Position numbers and translations under genes: made by a program. Source: Carnegiea gigantea (Eukaryota; Streptophyta; Magnoliopsida; Caryophyllales; Cactaceae). From it: 64,000 bases of DNA. Positions 34,380-45,300 of the stretch are shown piece after piece. The notes under the pieces are model-generated. The model worked only from the letters and a program-made list of their open reading frames with translations. It was not told where the DNA came from and ran no database searches. Where the stretch lies: the NCBI GenBank assembly GCA_029747015.1, contig JAKOGI010001247.1:17501-81500 (forward strand). Reading direction: 5' to 3'. How positions within the stretch are numbered: the first letter of the stretch is position 1; each line of letters begins with the position of its first letter.

Positions 34380-37300
34380 TGTAAGGGTCATGATTTCATG
34401 CTATTACTGACTAACTATTTAATTGCTGATTTTACCAGTTGCTTTTAATTTGTTATCCGACGAAAGTATTAAATCGACCGTGTGAGTTTTTAACGACTAG
34501 TTTCAATAAAAGGGACGATTATTTGACTAATGTTATCATTGACGCTACTTATTTATAAAATTATTGAAGCAACGCTAAACCGAGTTTTTAAAATTGTTTT
34601 TCGTTTTACTTGGTTGAATCCCAAAATTTAAACTGAAATGTTGATTATGGGTCGTTTTGATTCGGGTTTAGCCTAACCTTTAGCAAGTGCGGGATCGGGA
34701 TTCAGTTGAATGATGTTAATTGAGTTAAAAAAAAAAAACAAAAAGGGAAGGGGGCACGTTATCCGGGGACAGAGAACCCGACCCCCCTCCCCTTCCTCTC
34801 TCTCGCACCTCGCTCTCTCTCTCTGCCACGCTCTCGCTCTCTCTCTCTCTCGTGGGCCACCGGTCGCCGCCTGGCGTCACCGCCGTCCGTCACGTGTCGC
34901 CGGCGAGAGGAGGAGCTGTCTGGCCTCACCCACGCGTCGCCAGCCACCCAACCACTGCCAGTTTTCCTTCCCCCACGTCGCACGAACGAGTCAGCTCTCC
35001 AACCACGCGTCTAATGCCTAAAAACCACCACCCACGTGCCGGATTCCGGCGAGCCACGACCCTCTCCACCTCCTCTATAAATCTGGGGGTTGAATTCGAC
35101 CCCAGACAACCCCAAACCGCGACCACATCGAAGCTAGGGTTTCGGGTTCTGGGTATAGCTGAACCAAGGACGAATTCAAAAGGGTTTGGGCGTGAATTGC
35201 TGCCAATTCAGTGGGTAATTAAGTAGTTTCAGGTGAGTGATTATCCTCTCCAAAGCTGTTGTTGTTATTTTCAAGTATGATTTCAGCAGAATGATGTTGC
35301 ATGTCAGATTAAGGTTAGCTTAAGTAGTTAGAAATGTCAGGGATTGATTGAAAATGTGATGCCTGGTAATTTCAAGCCTATTTATGCACGCCCAGACCGT
35401 ACCCACAGACCTTACTCACTGCCGTTAGTATGCATGTTTCGAATCAGTAAATTTTCAGCTTAGAAATGCATAGGAATTGTTATAGGCTGTAACTGTACTT
35501 TCAATAATACCTGAATTGATGCATGTGCAAACTCGCTGCTTGATAATAACTCGAATCATGTTATGCTAAAACGACTTAAATAGGCTTGAAATGTAATTCC
35601 GAGGCAATGAATGACTCTTGGAATCGATACGTGTTAGTTCGTGCTTGAAAAATGACTTTAAAATGAATTATGCCTAATTAATGAGTTAATGTTTAAAACA
35701 GAATTTAAATCGAAGTTAATTTAATGTATTTAGCTTCGATTCGAGTTAATGAGTTAATGTTTAAAACGGAATTAAAATCGAAGTTAATTTAACGTATTTA
35801 GCTTCGATTCGAGTTAATGAGTTAATGTTTAAAACGGAATTAAAATCGAAGTTAATTTAACGTATTTAGCTTCGATTCGAGTTAATGAGTTAATGTTTAA
35901 AACGGAATTAAAATCGAAGTTAATTTAACGTATTTAGCATCGATTCAAGTTATTTAGCTAATATATGAAAAGGGATTAAAAACGAAGTTAGTTTAACGTG
36001 TTTAGCTTCCATTCGAATTGGACTAGCTAATGTATTATGTGTGTAAACGAAATAAATTCGAACTCTTTTTAGTATATTCATGCTTAGGGAAAATTACTTC
36101 GAAATGCACGTTTATGTTTAGCATGGAATTATGTTTGATTTACTGAATAAAGAGTTGTCGATTCATGAATAATTGTGGCAATATGAACGCTTGTTGTAGC
36201 GCACCGCTGAATGGTGTTGGGTGCTCAGGTAAGGGCCTACACTCCCCTCTCTTTTACATAAGCTAATATGATAATACGATGTGATTAATAAATCGATGAA
36301 TCAAGTTGGTAGTTGGGTGGTTTGAGGAAGAAAATTATGAGCATTCGAGGTTTTGTGGTACGGTGCATGTGAGGAGGGAGACTGGGTTGTGAAATTACTG
36401 CAATCATATGGATTGCGAGGCCATGTGTGGCTCATTATGTTGAAATGATTACGAAGTGTTTAAATGTGATATGTGTATTCCCTTTTCTTTGTATGTTTAA
36501 AATGTAACATGTGTGTGTAAGGGTGATGATTTAGCAAATGACTCTTCATGTGTTTTAAATGAATAATAGCCATGTCTAGTAATGAGCTATGGCCTATTTT
36601 AGCTATTCAAATAGTGTTTGGGAGGAATCCCTAAAACGTTTTTAACAAAAGGGAGATGGGAATTATACGTTGAATGATCTTATTGTTTGAAACGGAAAAT
36701 TACTAGTCGTTATGACCATACGCTTTCCTTGGCTAAGATAATATGCTGTGGACACTATGTTATGAATGATGACTGCCTAGGGCTTACGTCCTGGTACTAG
36801 GAAACCCTAGAAGACCCTGACGAGGGTAATGATCCAATATGTTTATATAGCCATCCCGGGAGTAAGTGCTTATGTGTGAGCGTTAGGTCTCACTATGAGG
36901 TTCGAGAATAGATCTCACCCACTCAGCACCCTGTAATGATCTTATGCCACAAGTATTTTCCTTACGAATGAGGAACGCAGTTGGCAATTGCTGTCTTAAA
37001 CGTTTTATAAAAAGAAAGGTTGAAGGCCATCTAATGGTCGATTGAAAGAAAGATGAGCAGTTTCTACGAGTCGTAATACAATATGAATGAAAATGCTTTG
37101 TTTTATGTGATCTCAAGTAATGTATGGTCAAGTTCTCATGTTTGCTTCAGATAGTTACGTTTACATCAAGTCATTATGTAGCGTTAAGTAACTATACGTT
37201 CGAAAGTGCATATTGAATGAATGAGTACTAATGCATCGCACATTCATGTCTTTTGGTGTCTTTCCAAGTAGTAAATCCTTAACATGCCAACATTCTTCGC

Positions 37301-37967
37301 ATTAAGAACACCTTGTGTTAATAATATGGTCAAGTGCCCCTAATGCGTATCACATAGCTCATCGCAACTTGAATGCCATGTGAATGTTAACGAATGAATA
37401 CTAGAGGTCCTAGTACTTGTAAAAGGTTTGCTTTAGGAAGTGGAGGGGGGCACTCATTGAGCACAAAGTGGCTCACTCCATTTCCTTTTCCCTTTTTCCC
37501 CCTCCCAGGTAATGAATGAAAGATTATGCTTGCTACTTGCTTACGGACAACCAGTTTTCCGGGAAGTGTTCCTATGTTGCTGTGTGATGAAGCTGCCGTT
37601 TCCTTCTTTTTGATTGATGTAATGTAAATGGCAAAGATGTAGTTGGCTCTGGTCTAGCCGTGAACCATGTAACTATCTGTATGACTGTTGTAAGGTCATA
37701 AGCCCTAATCCCGGGGGTGTGCCCCATGGAGGACTTTTGTTTTTGTAAATTAATTAGTATAATATCTCCAGGTACCCCTCGACTTGTGTCAAAATTATGT
37801 AAACGTCGCAGTTTTAGGCAGAACTCTTGCAGTTTCGCTCCAGGAATTCCTTAGCCAACCTAGGGTTAGGTGATCATATGAGGAAATTTTCAGTCACGAC
37901 AGCCTTAGGGGTCTCCCTCGGGGGATCCTGGCGGTGTAACATCTCTCTGGGATAGAGGGGTGTTACA
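34380..37967 (+). repeat. E1 3' LTR
   Basis: 3588 bp, TGTAAGGG...GTGTTACA. It carries the same TATA box (35076-35082), 68-bp array and splice-like sites as the 5' LTR. Confidence 0.95.
35683..35950 (+). repeat. 68-bp tandem array in E1 3' LTR
   Basis: Four units, each starting GAGTTAATGTTTAAAAC, matching the array at 16000-16270. The first unit has a few private changes. Confidence 0.9.
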
Positions 37968-37972
37968 CTCTC
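37968..37972. repeat. E1 target-site duplication, right copy (CTCTC)
   Basis: CTCTC after the terminal CA of E1; E3 LTR sequence resumes at once. Confidence 0.93.
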
Positions 37973-38599
37973 AAATTTGACTCACAAATGAGATTAGAAG
38001 AGAAGAGAAAAATAGCTAACAAAGCTTATTTTCTTCTTAACCCCTCAACCCAAATGATCTTGTCTTACAAAGACTCTCTCTTAAAAAAAAAAAAAATGAA
38101 AGATGAAAGGACAAGAAGATGCTTGAGTGAGTGGATGGAAGAATGAGTGTGAGTGTATGAGTGTGCGGATCCCCCTTTCACTCAACCTTGAAACCTTTTA
38201 ATAGTGAAAATCCAACCCCTTAGGATACCCCCAAAATTAATGAAAATCAATTCCAATTAATTTGGGATGTTACATGCATAGTCATGGCTAGCCATAAGTA
38301 TAATATTAATTTTGATTAATGACATTTGACTAAGTTAAGAATTAGCCATGTGGGAAAATGGAAGATCTTCTTCCTTTTTTTTTTTTCTCTTTCTTTTCCT
38401 TTGGGCTTAAGTTTGGACTCTAGGCATTGCACTTATAGGAGTTCCGAGTAGAATTAATCAACTTCATCCCAAACTCTTCTATATTTATTTCTACCTGAAA
38501 ATTTCATAAAATATGCATTATTTACTCATAAAAATATATTTCAAAGACATAAAATAGGTGAAATAAAGGAGAAAATTATATACAAAATATGAATTATCA
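37973..38599 (-). repeat. E3 5' LTR, second part
   Basis: Continues 13886-14692. The TATA-like box seen in the 3' LTR (CTATAAAAAGGG) is changed here to CTATTAAAAGG (38194-38204). Ends TTATCA. Confidence 0.92.
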
Positions 38600-38604
38600 G
38601 GAAG
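38600..38604. repeat. E3 target-site duplication, right copy (GGAAG)
   Basis: GGAAG after the E3 LTR end; E4 integrase coding resumes. Confidence 0.9.
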
Positions 38605-39076
38605 AGCTTCATTCTGGAATTGAATAGAAGAACCAAGTCACCTTCCGTAAACTACCTCTTGTTGACGAACTTATCATGCCATCGTTTTGTCCTTTCTTTG
38701 TATATCCTAGAACTTCATAGGCATCCAAACAGATCTCCTCAAGTTCATCCCCTATAGAACATGGGATGGAGAAGCTTCCTGGATCTAAAAATTTAGAAGG
38801 AACATTGTTCTGAATGATAGCACTGCACTCCTCAGTAAGAGACACTATGACATTCTCAAGTAGCTTTCCTTTATTAGAGAGCAAATCCTTTAATAATTTT
38901 GCATAAGAAGCCATGTCAGTGATAGCCTCCAAGAAGGGGATGTTGATGTGGAACTTTTTTAGTGTCTCAAGGAACTTCTCATACTTGTGCACTTCTCTAG
39001 CATTCACTAGCCTCTGAGGGTATGGGATAGGAGGCTTGTAAGGCTTTATTAAAAGGGCATTAGTCTCATCTTGCAC
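38605..39076 (-). pseudogene. E4 protease start fused to integrase C-terminus
   Basis: Minus-strand ORF of 155 codons. The first two thirds are the segment ahead of Athila protease: IPYPQRL, KFHINIPFLEAI, and LTEECSAIIQNN followed by DPGSFSIPCSIG. At about 38747 it passes in frame into DELEEICLDAYE, which belongs to integrase (E2 has the like [11 protein letters not shown]), then by a frame change into GDLVLLFNSRMKLF. The retropepsin active site, RT, RNase H and the integrase catalytic core, about 3 kb in E2, are absent. It looks like a clean internal deletion rather than decay. Confidence 0.75.
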
Positions 39077-40560
39077 CTATTCAGGCTTCTTAGTTTCTAG
39101 CTTCTCACTTGGAGGTTTGACTGAAGCCTTATTTCTAACATCATTCTCTTCCTCAACCTCTCTCCTTTCCCTCCCACATTGACCTGTTGGGACCTTCCAA
39201 CTCTTTTCCACTCCTCGGTGTAATAGCATTCATCTCACCCTTAGGATTGGTCTCGGGTTGTTCAGGAAGGTATCCTCGGGGTGTAGATAAATTACTCACT
39301 TGCTGCATAATCTAGGCAATCTGGTTCTTCATCATCTTCTAGTGAGTGGACACGACCTCAAACTTGGCGTTCAACTGAGTAACTGATTCGCCAAGAGCTT
39401 TATTAGTCTTGGTTTGCATTTGGATAAAATGTTATCTAAGACTCTCTAGGTTGGATTTTGGTTGAAGAAGTTGGCGAGGTGGGTTGTAGAGAGCGTTGTA
39501 TTGAAATCTGGGAGGTTGAGGAGCATTAGGTGGCAAGGGGTTGTTGCTTCAGTAGGGGAAATTGGGATGGTTTCTACAAACAGGGTTGTATGTGTTTGAG
39601 TAGGGGTTGTTTTATAGGCGTGGCTTAAAGTTTTGCATGACATTGACATGTTCAACTCCTTGAAAGTTAGTTTAGCAATCAGCAGCCATATGCCCTTAGA
39701 TGCCACAAACCTCATAAAGAACACTAGCCTCATACATCATACTAGATGAACCCCCTGGGGTGGAAGTTCCCAATCCATCAGATCTCTAAGCAAAGGCATC
39801 AACCTTGCTAGAAAGCAGGTCCACCGCATCAACATCATACTTTCCATTGCTTTTCTTCAAACTAGTCCTCTTACTTGACCAATGGTAGCTATTAGAAGCC
39901 ATGTCTTCCAATAGAGCTTTTGCTGCTTCAATTGATTTTTCCATCAAAGCACCACCAATAGTAGCGCTGAGAGAAATTTTTAGGGTTTGATCTAGTCCAT
40001 TATGGAAAGTTTAAACTAGAAGCCAATCAGGGATGCCATGATAGGGACACTAGTGTTGGAGATCCTTGAAACTCTCCCAAGCCTCATATAAGGATTCGCG
40101 GTGTAATTGGGCGAAGAGGTGATGTCTGCTCTAAACTTAGCAGTCTTTCCAGGTGGGACATACTTGCTCAAGAAGGCCTTGGAGAGTGAATGCCAAGTGG
40201 CGAAGGCATTTGGCTTCTCATTATGAAGCTAGTCTTTAGCTCTATCCCTCAGAGAGAAGGGAAAAACCTCATAGAATGGTGTTGGTGGATACCTCATTAA
40301 GCTTAACGGTGTCACAATTTGCGAGGAAATTACCAAAATTTATGTTGGGGTTCTCAAAAGGGTGTCGATCGAACTGGTCTCTCTTTAGTAGCTAGATGAG
40401 TGCTCGGCGAAGCTCGAAGTTGTTTACCTTAACCATTGGCTTCACTATGGATGAGGTGATTCATCACGATTGAGGCATACCATAGTCCTTCAGAACTCGA
40501 TTGTCTTGTCCAGCCATCATAGCTTCTATTTTCTTCTTCTCCCAAGTGCCGGTTTGCCTA
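39077..40560 (-). pseudogene. E4 gag (Athila type), heavily mutated
   Basis: Minus-strand reading with many stops. Recognisable are VKVNNFELRRALI near 40410-40450, NPNINFGNFLANCDTVKLNEVS, YEAWESFKDL, an Asn/Pro/Tyr-rich segment (NNPYSNTYNPV), and a decayed zinc knuckle (near 39690-39730) in which one Cys is Tyr and one position is a stop. About 200 bp of leader separates it from the primer-binding site. Confidence 0.75.
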
Positions 40561-40757
40561 TGTACAGTAGCTTCTATCTCAGGATCCTAGGGAATGAGAT
40601 TTCGATTCCCCTGACTGCGCCTATGTATATAAAGCAAAATCTGTACAAAACATAAGCAGGTCCAAATAAGAATAAAAGAAAATCAAAAGAAAAAGATGGG
40701 AAAAGAAAAACCTAATCTAAAATGTTTCAATTGATTTTGATGTTGAAATAATCAAGT

Positions 40758-40775
40758 TCCCCAGCGACGGCGCCA
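40758..40775 (-). other. E4 primer-binding site (tRNA-Asp)
   Basis: The minus strand reads TGGCGCCGTCGCTGGGGA, 16 of 18 bases complementary to the tRNA-Asp 3' end. Confidence 0.88.
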
Positions 40776-40784
40776 AGAACTTCT

Positions 40785-42208
40785 TGCGTTTAAATTTAGC
40801 AGAAGTGCACGATGTATCTATAGCTAGCTGACCGGCAAGTACAGGTCGTGTCTACAAGGAACCTAATTTCAATCACCAATAGTAACTTCCAACACTCAAT
40901 TTAGGCAGAAACTAATTTAGGTTGATTAGACTAAATGATACTAATTCTATTCGATTCGATAATAATAAAGGGTCTCATATTAGGGTCCATCACACTATTA
41001 TGCTTTCTTGGATCATAAACTAAATCGTGTAAGCCTAGACACGCAAACGACTGAAATGGAATGATTATAAATTGGGATACATCTACGCCTACTTTCGAAG
41101 GCCATTAGATTGGCTAAGCGATCCTAGTTATTTATTTTTATGGAACTAGATTTAGCAGAACTACAGGATTAAATAACCTACAATTCTGAGTTGAAACCCT
41201 CACTACTCTCATGTTAAGGAATCAATCACTCACAAAGTGACTCTAAGTAGAGGAATTCAACTTTTGCTGATTTCCTGAACTCTAATTAAGAACATAAATA
41301 CATTCCTCTCGGGTGATTCACCGAACATATGGTATGCTAAGTGAGAATTTAATCACAAGCAAGGACATCCATTCACGAAAAACTACAACGTGATTCTAAG
41401 TTGCATAATAGGGGCTAACCCTAACCTAAGATAAGGGTCTTAGCCTCTACGCATGTTAACAATCATAAATGCATACATCAATATGAAAACATGTTCAAAG
41501 GCGGAAACTTGAATTGAATTTGCAAGAGAGGAGAGGAGAGAAGCATACTCAAATTGATTGGAATGATGAATTCTTGATCCGAATAAGAAATTAGACTTTT
41601 AAATTAAATCTAGATTAGTGTCTCCAAATACTCAGTAATGAATCCCCTCAAACCGCTCCCCAAGCGTGCTTTAAGAAAAATGAGATAACCTAATTCTATT
41701 TTTGAGAAAGGTTAAGCACCACAATAAAACAGGGGTGCATGACCGTGCCTCGACACACAATCCGCCATGCACGAATTCTGACCCAAAACAGCATGATCGC
41801 GCAGAAGCGCATAACCAGCTGTGCACCTATGTGGGAAACTTTCTACCTCAAATGCGCGGTTGTGCCCAGGATGCATGCCCAGCCGTGCTTTGATTCAACT
41901 TTTTAGTAGTTCCACACGGCAGTGCACACATACACGGCTGGCCGTATGGACTCTTCAGGCCCCAAGACCTTTTCTCCTTGTCGTCTCGCAAACTCCTCGA
42001 ACTTCTCCCCTTCAAAAACATCGCTCCTTGTTTGTCCCCAGGACGTTGAGCTCCGGTTTCCTAAAATTGGGGCCGAAACACCTATACAGAGTAAAATCAG
42101 CAAATAAAGGGGAGTACAAACAATCTAGTTTCTTAGTGAATCAGGGAAAACAAGTAGAGGGGAGTGGAGAGATTGAGGGCCAAAAATGGCAAAAATAGAG
42201 GTTTATCA
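40785..42208 (-). repeat. E4 5' LTR
   Basis: TGCGTTTAAATTTAGC...GGTTTATCA on the plus strand, 1424 bp, matching 2928-4356. Palindromic GGCCAGCCGTGC-like motifs recur at 41735-41950. Confidence 0.85.
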
Positions 42209-42622
42209 AATAAAATTGCAAAAATTGTAAACATGGACAAAACGCACAATTTATAGAGGTTCAACCAAGCTTAATCCTCTACCCATGGGCACCCCTCGTC
42301 GATGGAATTTTGAACCTTTTTTTCTTTTATTAGGTCGGTCGATTACATATGATTCACTAATCGTATAACCTTCTATTTGACTCCTACTAGTCAACCCAAC
42401 CCAATAGAAGAAAGATAACAAAATATATTTACCTGATTTTTGCTCTACAGCTATAGGTGTTTCAATGTGCGCATTACTATACAACCGTACTTGGGTAGTT
42501 GGTCCTCCCACTAATCAACCTAACCCAATATAAAGTGACCATTGCTCTAAAAAAGGATGATCATTAATATGATTTGAAGGCTTTAAGATCCATCGTTCAA
42601 GCCCTTCAATTCTGTAGTTTTG
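42209..42622 (-). mobile_element. 5' LTR of element S, second part, truncated
   Basis: Continues the S LTR from 2927. A minus-strand TATA-like CTATAAATTG lies near 42248-42258, and 42530-42622 matches 175-285. Homology to the left LTR stops abruptly at about 42622, so the outer part of this LTR is missing and the Tat-like element begins. Confidence 0.6.
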
Positions 42623-42649
42623 GGACATCCACCGCAGCTAAAAAAGTAG

Positions 42650-44190
42650 TCATAGATTATTTCTAGTATATCATTTGGGAAGACGACTGGCCTCGCTCAC
42701 TCCTTGCCTTCATGTCTCGGGTGATTAAAAAGCAAAAAGGGAAGGAGTCTGAGTAGAAGAGGATTAAGTCAAGTGATAAGAAGCCACTGAATTGGCTCCC
42801 CAAGCTATCTTCTAATAATAGAAAAGGTTTCTAAGGGTCATTTCATCTTTTCTAGTTGCCTTTTCTAAATAGGATTGACCTGACTTTTCTTTTTCCTTTG
42901 CAAAGAAGGTGTGTGCAACATTGTCCAAAATGGAATTTGGGGGCGTGACTCTTGATGTGGTTAAGTAAGAGTGGGCATAGCAGATTGAGGAAGAGAGGCA
43001 TTGCTAGATTGAATCCCAAGATACCAAGGTTTAAATGCTTGGACAGCATCCTAACTCTTACATTTTCTTTCAACTTCGCTGACTTTATTTTTTGTGTAGG
43101 AATGAAGATGAAGCATCGTCCTGTGCCTTAAGCCAGCTTGAACCCAACCACGGCTAAAAAGCCCGGGGGCCAAGAGCTAGCGATTCCACATTTTAATGTG
43201 GCCGAGAAGACCATATGCTCTAGTGGCTTCCCCCCAACAGACAGTCGTGCCAGGTGCTTCCTCTAGCAAGAGTGCCCTACCATGGGCTCCTCGCCAGGCT
43301 TGCTCCGATAGGGCCAAAGGAGGATTCCCTCGGAGTCATTCCCAAGGAAGCTGCCAGATGACCAATTAGCAAGTCACAGCGGAGTCTCCTCTCATGTTCG
43401 TAAGGGCTCATGGATTTCCTAAGGAGCCGATCCCTCAATCAAGCTCAAGCTTGTAGAAAGGCTCGCATGGTCTTGGGATCTCATCCCTCTACCTCCCCAG
43501 ATGCACAGTTGGTGATCGAGGAGCAACTGGTCGTCACTGCGACCAACTTCGCTAGCTGATTGGGCTCCTTTTAGTTACTGTTTGGTGTTGTCTAACTCCT
43601 TTGTCCATTTGTCTTGCAAGCCTTTACCTGTAGTCTTTGCGCCATGAGGATGGGTCCTTCTATAACCTATCTTGAGGAAACAATTTAACTCATCAAGGAG
43701 GATATGAAGTAGGCCGAGGACTCTGTGACGAAGTACAAGTAATGATATGACAAGCTGAAGAAGAGACTGGACGAATGGTAGAAGTAGAAGGATAAGCTTT
43801 ACCACCAACTCCAGGACTTGAGCATTTAGGTCGAAGCTAAAAAGATAGCCTCCAAGGAGAATTTGGAAACCGTGAAGCACCAGGTGCTCAAGCGGGGAAA
43901 ATAAGCAAACCAAGTTCTTCTGTGAATTCATCCTTCTCCTTACCCTTGAGTTTCATGAGAAGACGGGGTATTTTGAAACATGGGTTAAGTATATTGATGA
44001 CCTCTACCAGGCCTGGGAGTCTGGGAGGGACCCTAGCGATGTCATCTTCTTATATGTGTATTATAGGCAAGACGACCATGTTAAGGATCCCGAGAAGGAT
44101 GATAACACCATCCCTTTCATGAGGGGAATCCTTATGATGAGGATGGCGACAGTGATGATGAGGACTCTGTGGCTTCAGGCTACCTCTTCC
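42650..44190 (+). pseudogene. Antisense ORF remnant in the Tat-like element (coiled coil, acidic end)
   Basis: Plus-strand reading, opposite to pol, with many stops and frame changes. From about 43650 to 43900 it gives heptad-rich Lys/Glu sequence (KLKKRLDEW, KDKLYHQLQDL, KKIASKENLETVKHQVL), then FHEKTGYFETWVKYIDDLYQ near 43951-44010. It ends in an acidic Asp/Ser run (NPYDEDGDSDDEDS) near 44120-44160. The upstream part (about 43090-43560) is basic and Pro/Ser-rich. Tat-group elements such as Grande carry an antisense ORF in this place, and the layout fits that. Function unknown. Confidence 0.5.
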
Positions 44191-44451
44191 TTCCCCTTTG
44201 TATCCTTCATTCTTTCCATGTATTTTTGTATTTTCTTATAAGGTCCTTATTCCTTAATGAAAAATACATCCATTTTATGGCATCTTGCATTCTTTATTGA
44301 TTGTGTTTGGCTTTTTAGTTTACTCTTGTGTGTCCTACTGATTAATTATAAGGAATATATGTTCCTTGCACCTAAACTTAATAACAAGGAAGATCTCTAA
44401 TTTCATAATTCTACTTCTTGAGAATGAAAAATATAATGGATGGTCCACAGT

Positions 44452-44790
44452 AGTGCTCTAGAACCTTTCGACTCTTTAGCGGCTGAAAGGACTAACGACC
44501 ACCTAGGCTGTTCAGGAGCTAAAAGTGTAATGTACGGCCCAGGTTCATGCTTTGTAACCCTCAGAACCTTAAAAGGCTAAGGTGTAGCGTCTGACCTAGG
44601 GTCATGCTTTATAACCCTCAACCCCTTGAGGGGCTTAAGGTGTAAAATTCGACTTAGGGCCGTTCTTTATGAACCTTAGCCCCCTGAAATGCTAAAGTTG
44701 TAATGTCCATCCTAGGGTTGTGCTTTGTGACGCTTAGCCCTTCGAGAAGCTAAAGATGTAGCATCCAACCTAGGCCGTGTTTTGTTCCAG
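44452..44790. repeat. 58-bp tandem array in Tat-like element
   Basis: A motif close to CCTAGGGTCATGCTTTGTAACCC recurs with equivalent points at 44545, 44603, 44661, 44719 and 44776, a constant period of 57-58 bp. A more diverged first unit starts near 44452. Each unit holds a small inverted repeat of the type CCCCTTGAGGGG. It lies between the antisense ORF and pol. Confidence 0.8.
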
Positions 44791-45300
44791 CATTTCATCA
44801 ACTAGGGACGTCTTTAAAGTAGCTATGCATTTCAAGTTTTGAACGATTCCTTGTATTGATTGCCAATGTTTATATAAGTGTTTTTTTATAAACTTCTTAC
44901 TAAGACCTCAAAAGGCAAACATAGAAAACAAAAGAGGCGTTGTAGATGCTGTTTATGATGTACTACATTAGGTTATTGTTATGACATATGGTTGGGATGT
45001 CCCTTCCTTATAAAGTGATCAACCTGTACGTCCTAGGGCGAACTTGCTCCTGAGTAACATATGTTCCTTCCTAATTAGGTATCAACTTGTCATGCTCATT
45101 TGATTTGGCTATAGGCCTTGTTTGTCTCATAACGAGGTCACTGGCTCCTAATGATTGCTCCCTCACCAATTGTTATACAGTTGGGCCATTCGTAGCTTGT
45201 ATAAGGCCTCTCATATGTATGCATCACCTCGTATAGATAGTAGTGAATCCAAATCTTCTCTCAAGACCAAGTGGTTGAGCACTTCTTAGAACACAGTCAA
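44791..45300 (-). other. Spacer after Tat-like pol
   Basis: Minus-strand tail of the integrase C-terminal region grades into noncoding sequence; no further domain is recognised. Confidence 0.4.

Larger units (their letters stand above)
14693..37967 (+). mobile_element. Tekay/Del-like chromovirus E1 (whole, with nested E2)
   Basis: Plus-strand Ty3/gypsy element with CTCTC duplications. It has LTRs of 3596 bp (14693-18288) and 3588 bp (34380-37967), an initiator-Met primer-binding site, an extra leader ORF split by E2, gag with two zinc knuckles, protease, RT, RNase H, integrase, a chromodomain and a polypurine tract. The first 205 bp of the two LTRs differ at 6 positions (about 3%). The chromodomain at the end of pol and the very long LTRs point to the Tekay/Del clade. 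Without E2 the element would be about 12.8 kb. Confidence 0.95.
8556..38599 (-). mobile_element. Athila-like Ty3/gypsy element E3 (whole, with nested E1 and E2)
   Basis: Minus-strand element bounded by GGAAG duplications. The 3' LTR is 8556-9993. The 5' LTR is 13886-14692 plus 37973-38599, split by E1. The internal region is only about 3.9 kb (9994-13885) against about 7.1 kb in E2. It has gag and protease but joins directly to the 3' tail near 11175, so RT, RNase H and integrase are deleted. It is closely related to E2 in LTR, leader, gag and tail. Two intact LTRs with a perfect duplication show that it transposed, so if the deletion came first it was moved by proteins from a relative. Confidence 0.92.
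2928..42208 (-). mobile_element. Athila-like Ty3/gypsy element E4 (whole, including nested elements)
   Basis: Outer limits are set by two LTRs of about 1.43 kb (2928-4356 and 40785-42208), both on the minus strand. Inside, in element order, are a tRNA-Asp primer-binding site (40758-40775), a gag pseudogene, a short protease segment fused to the integrase C-terminus, a remnant of an extra ORF downstream of pol, a long noncoding tail, and a polypurine tract next to the 3' LTR. It is interrupted at 8555/38600 by E3. RT, RNase H and the integrase core are missing. The LTRs have diverged clearly, and the left LTR has lost its terminal TG (TA at 2928). A 5-bp target duplication is not recognisable. 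Confidence 0.8.

Noticed and set aside
2923..42213. Target-site duplication of E4
   Set aside because: Flanks AGTAT/TATTA and AATAA do not match convincingly; left unresolved.
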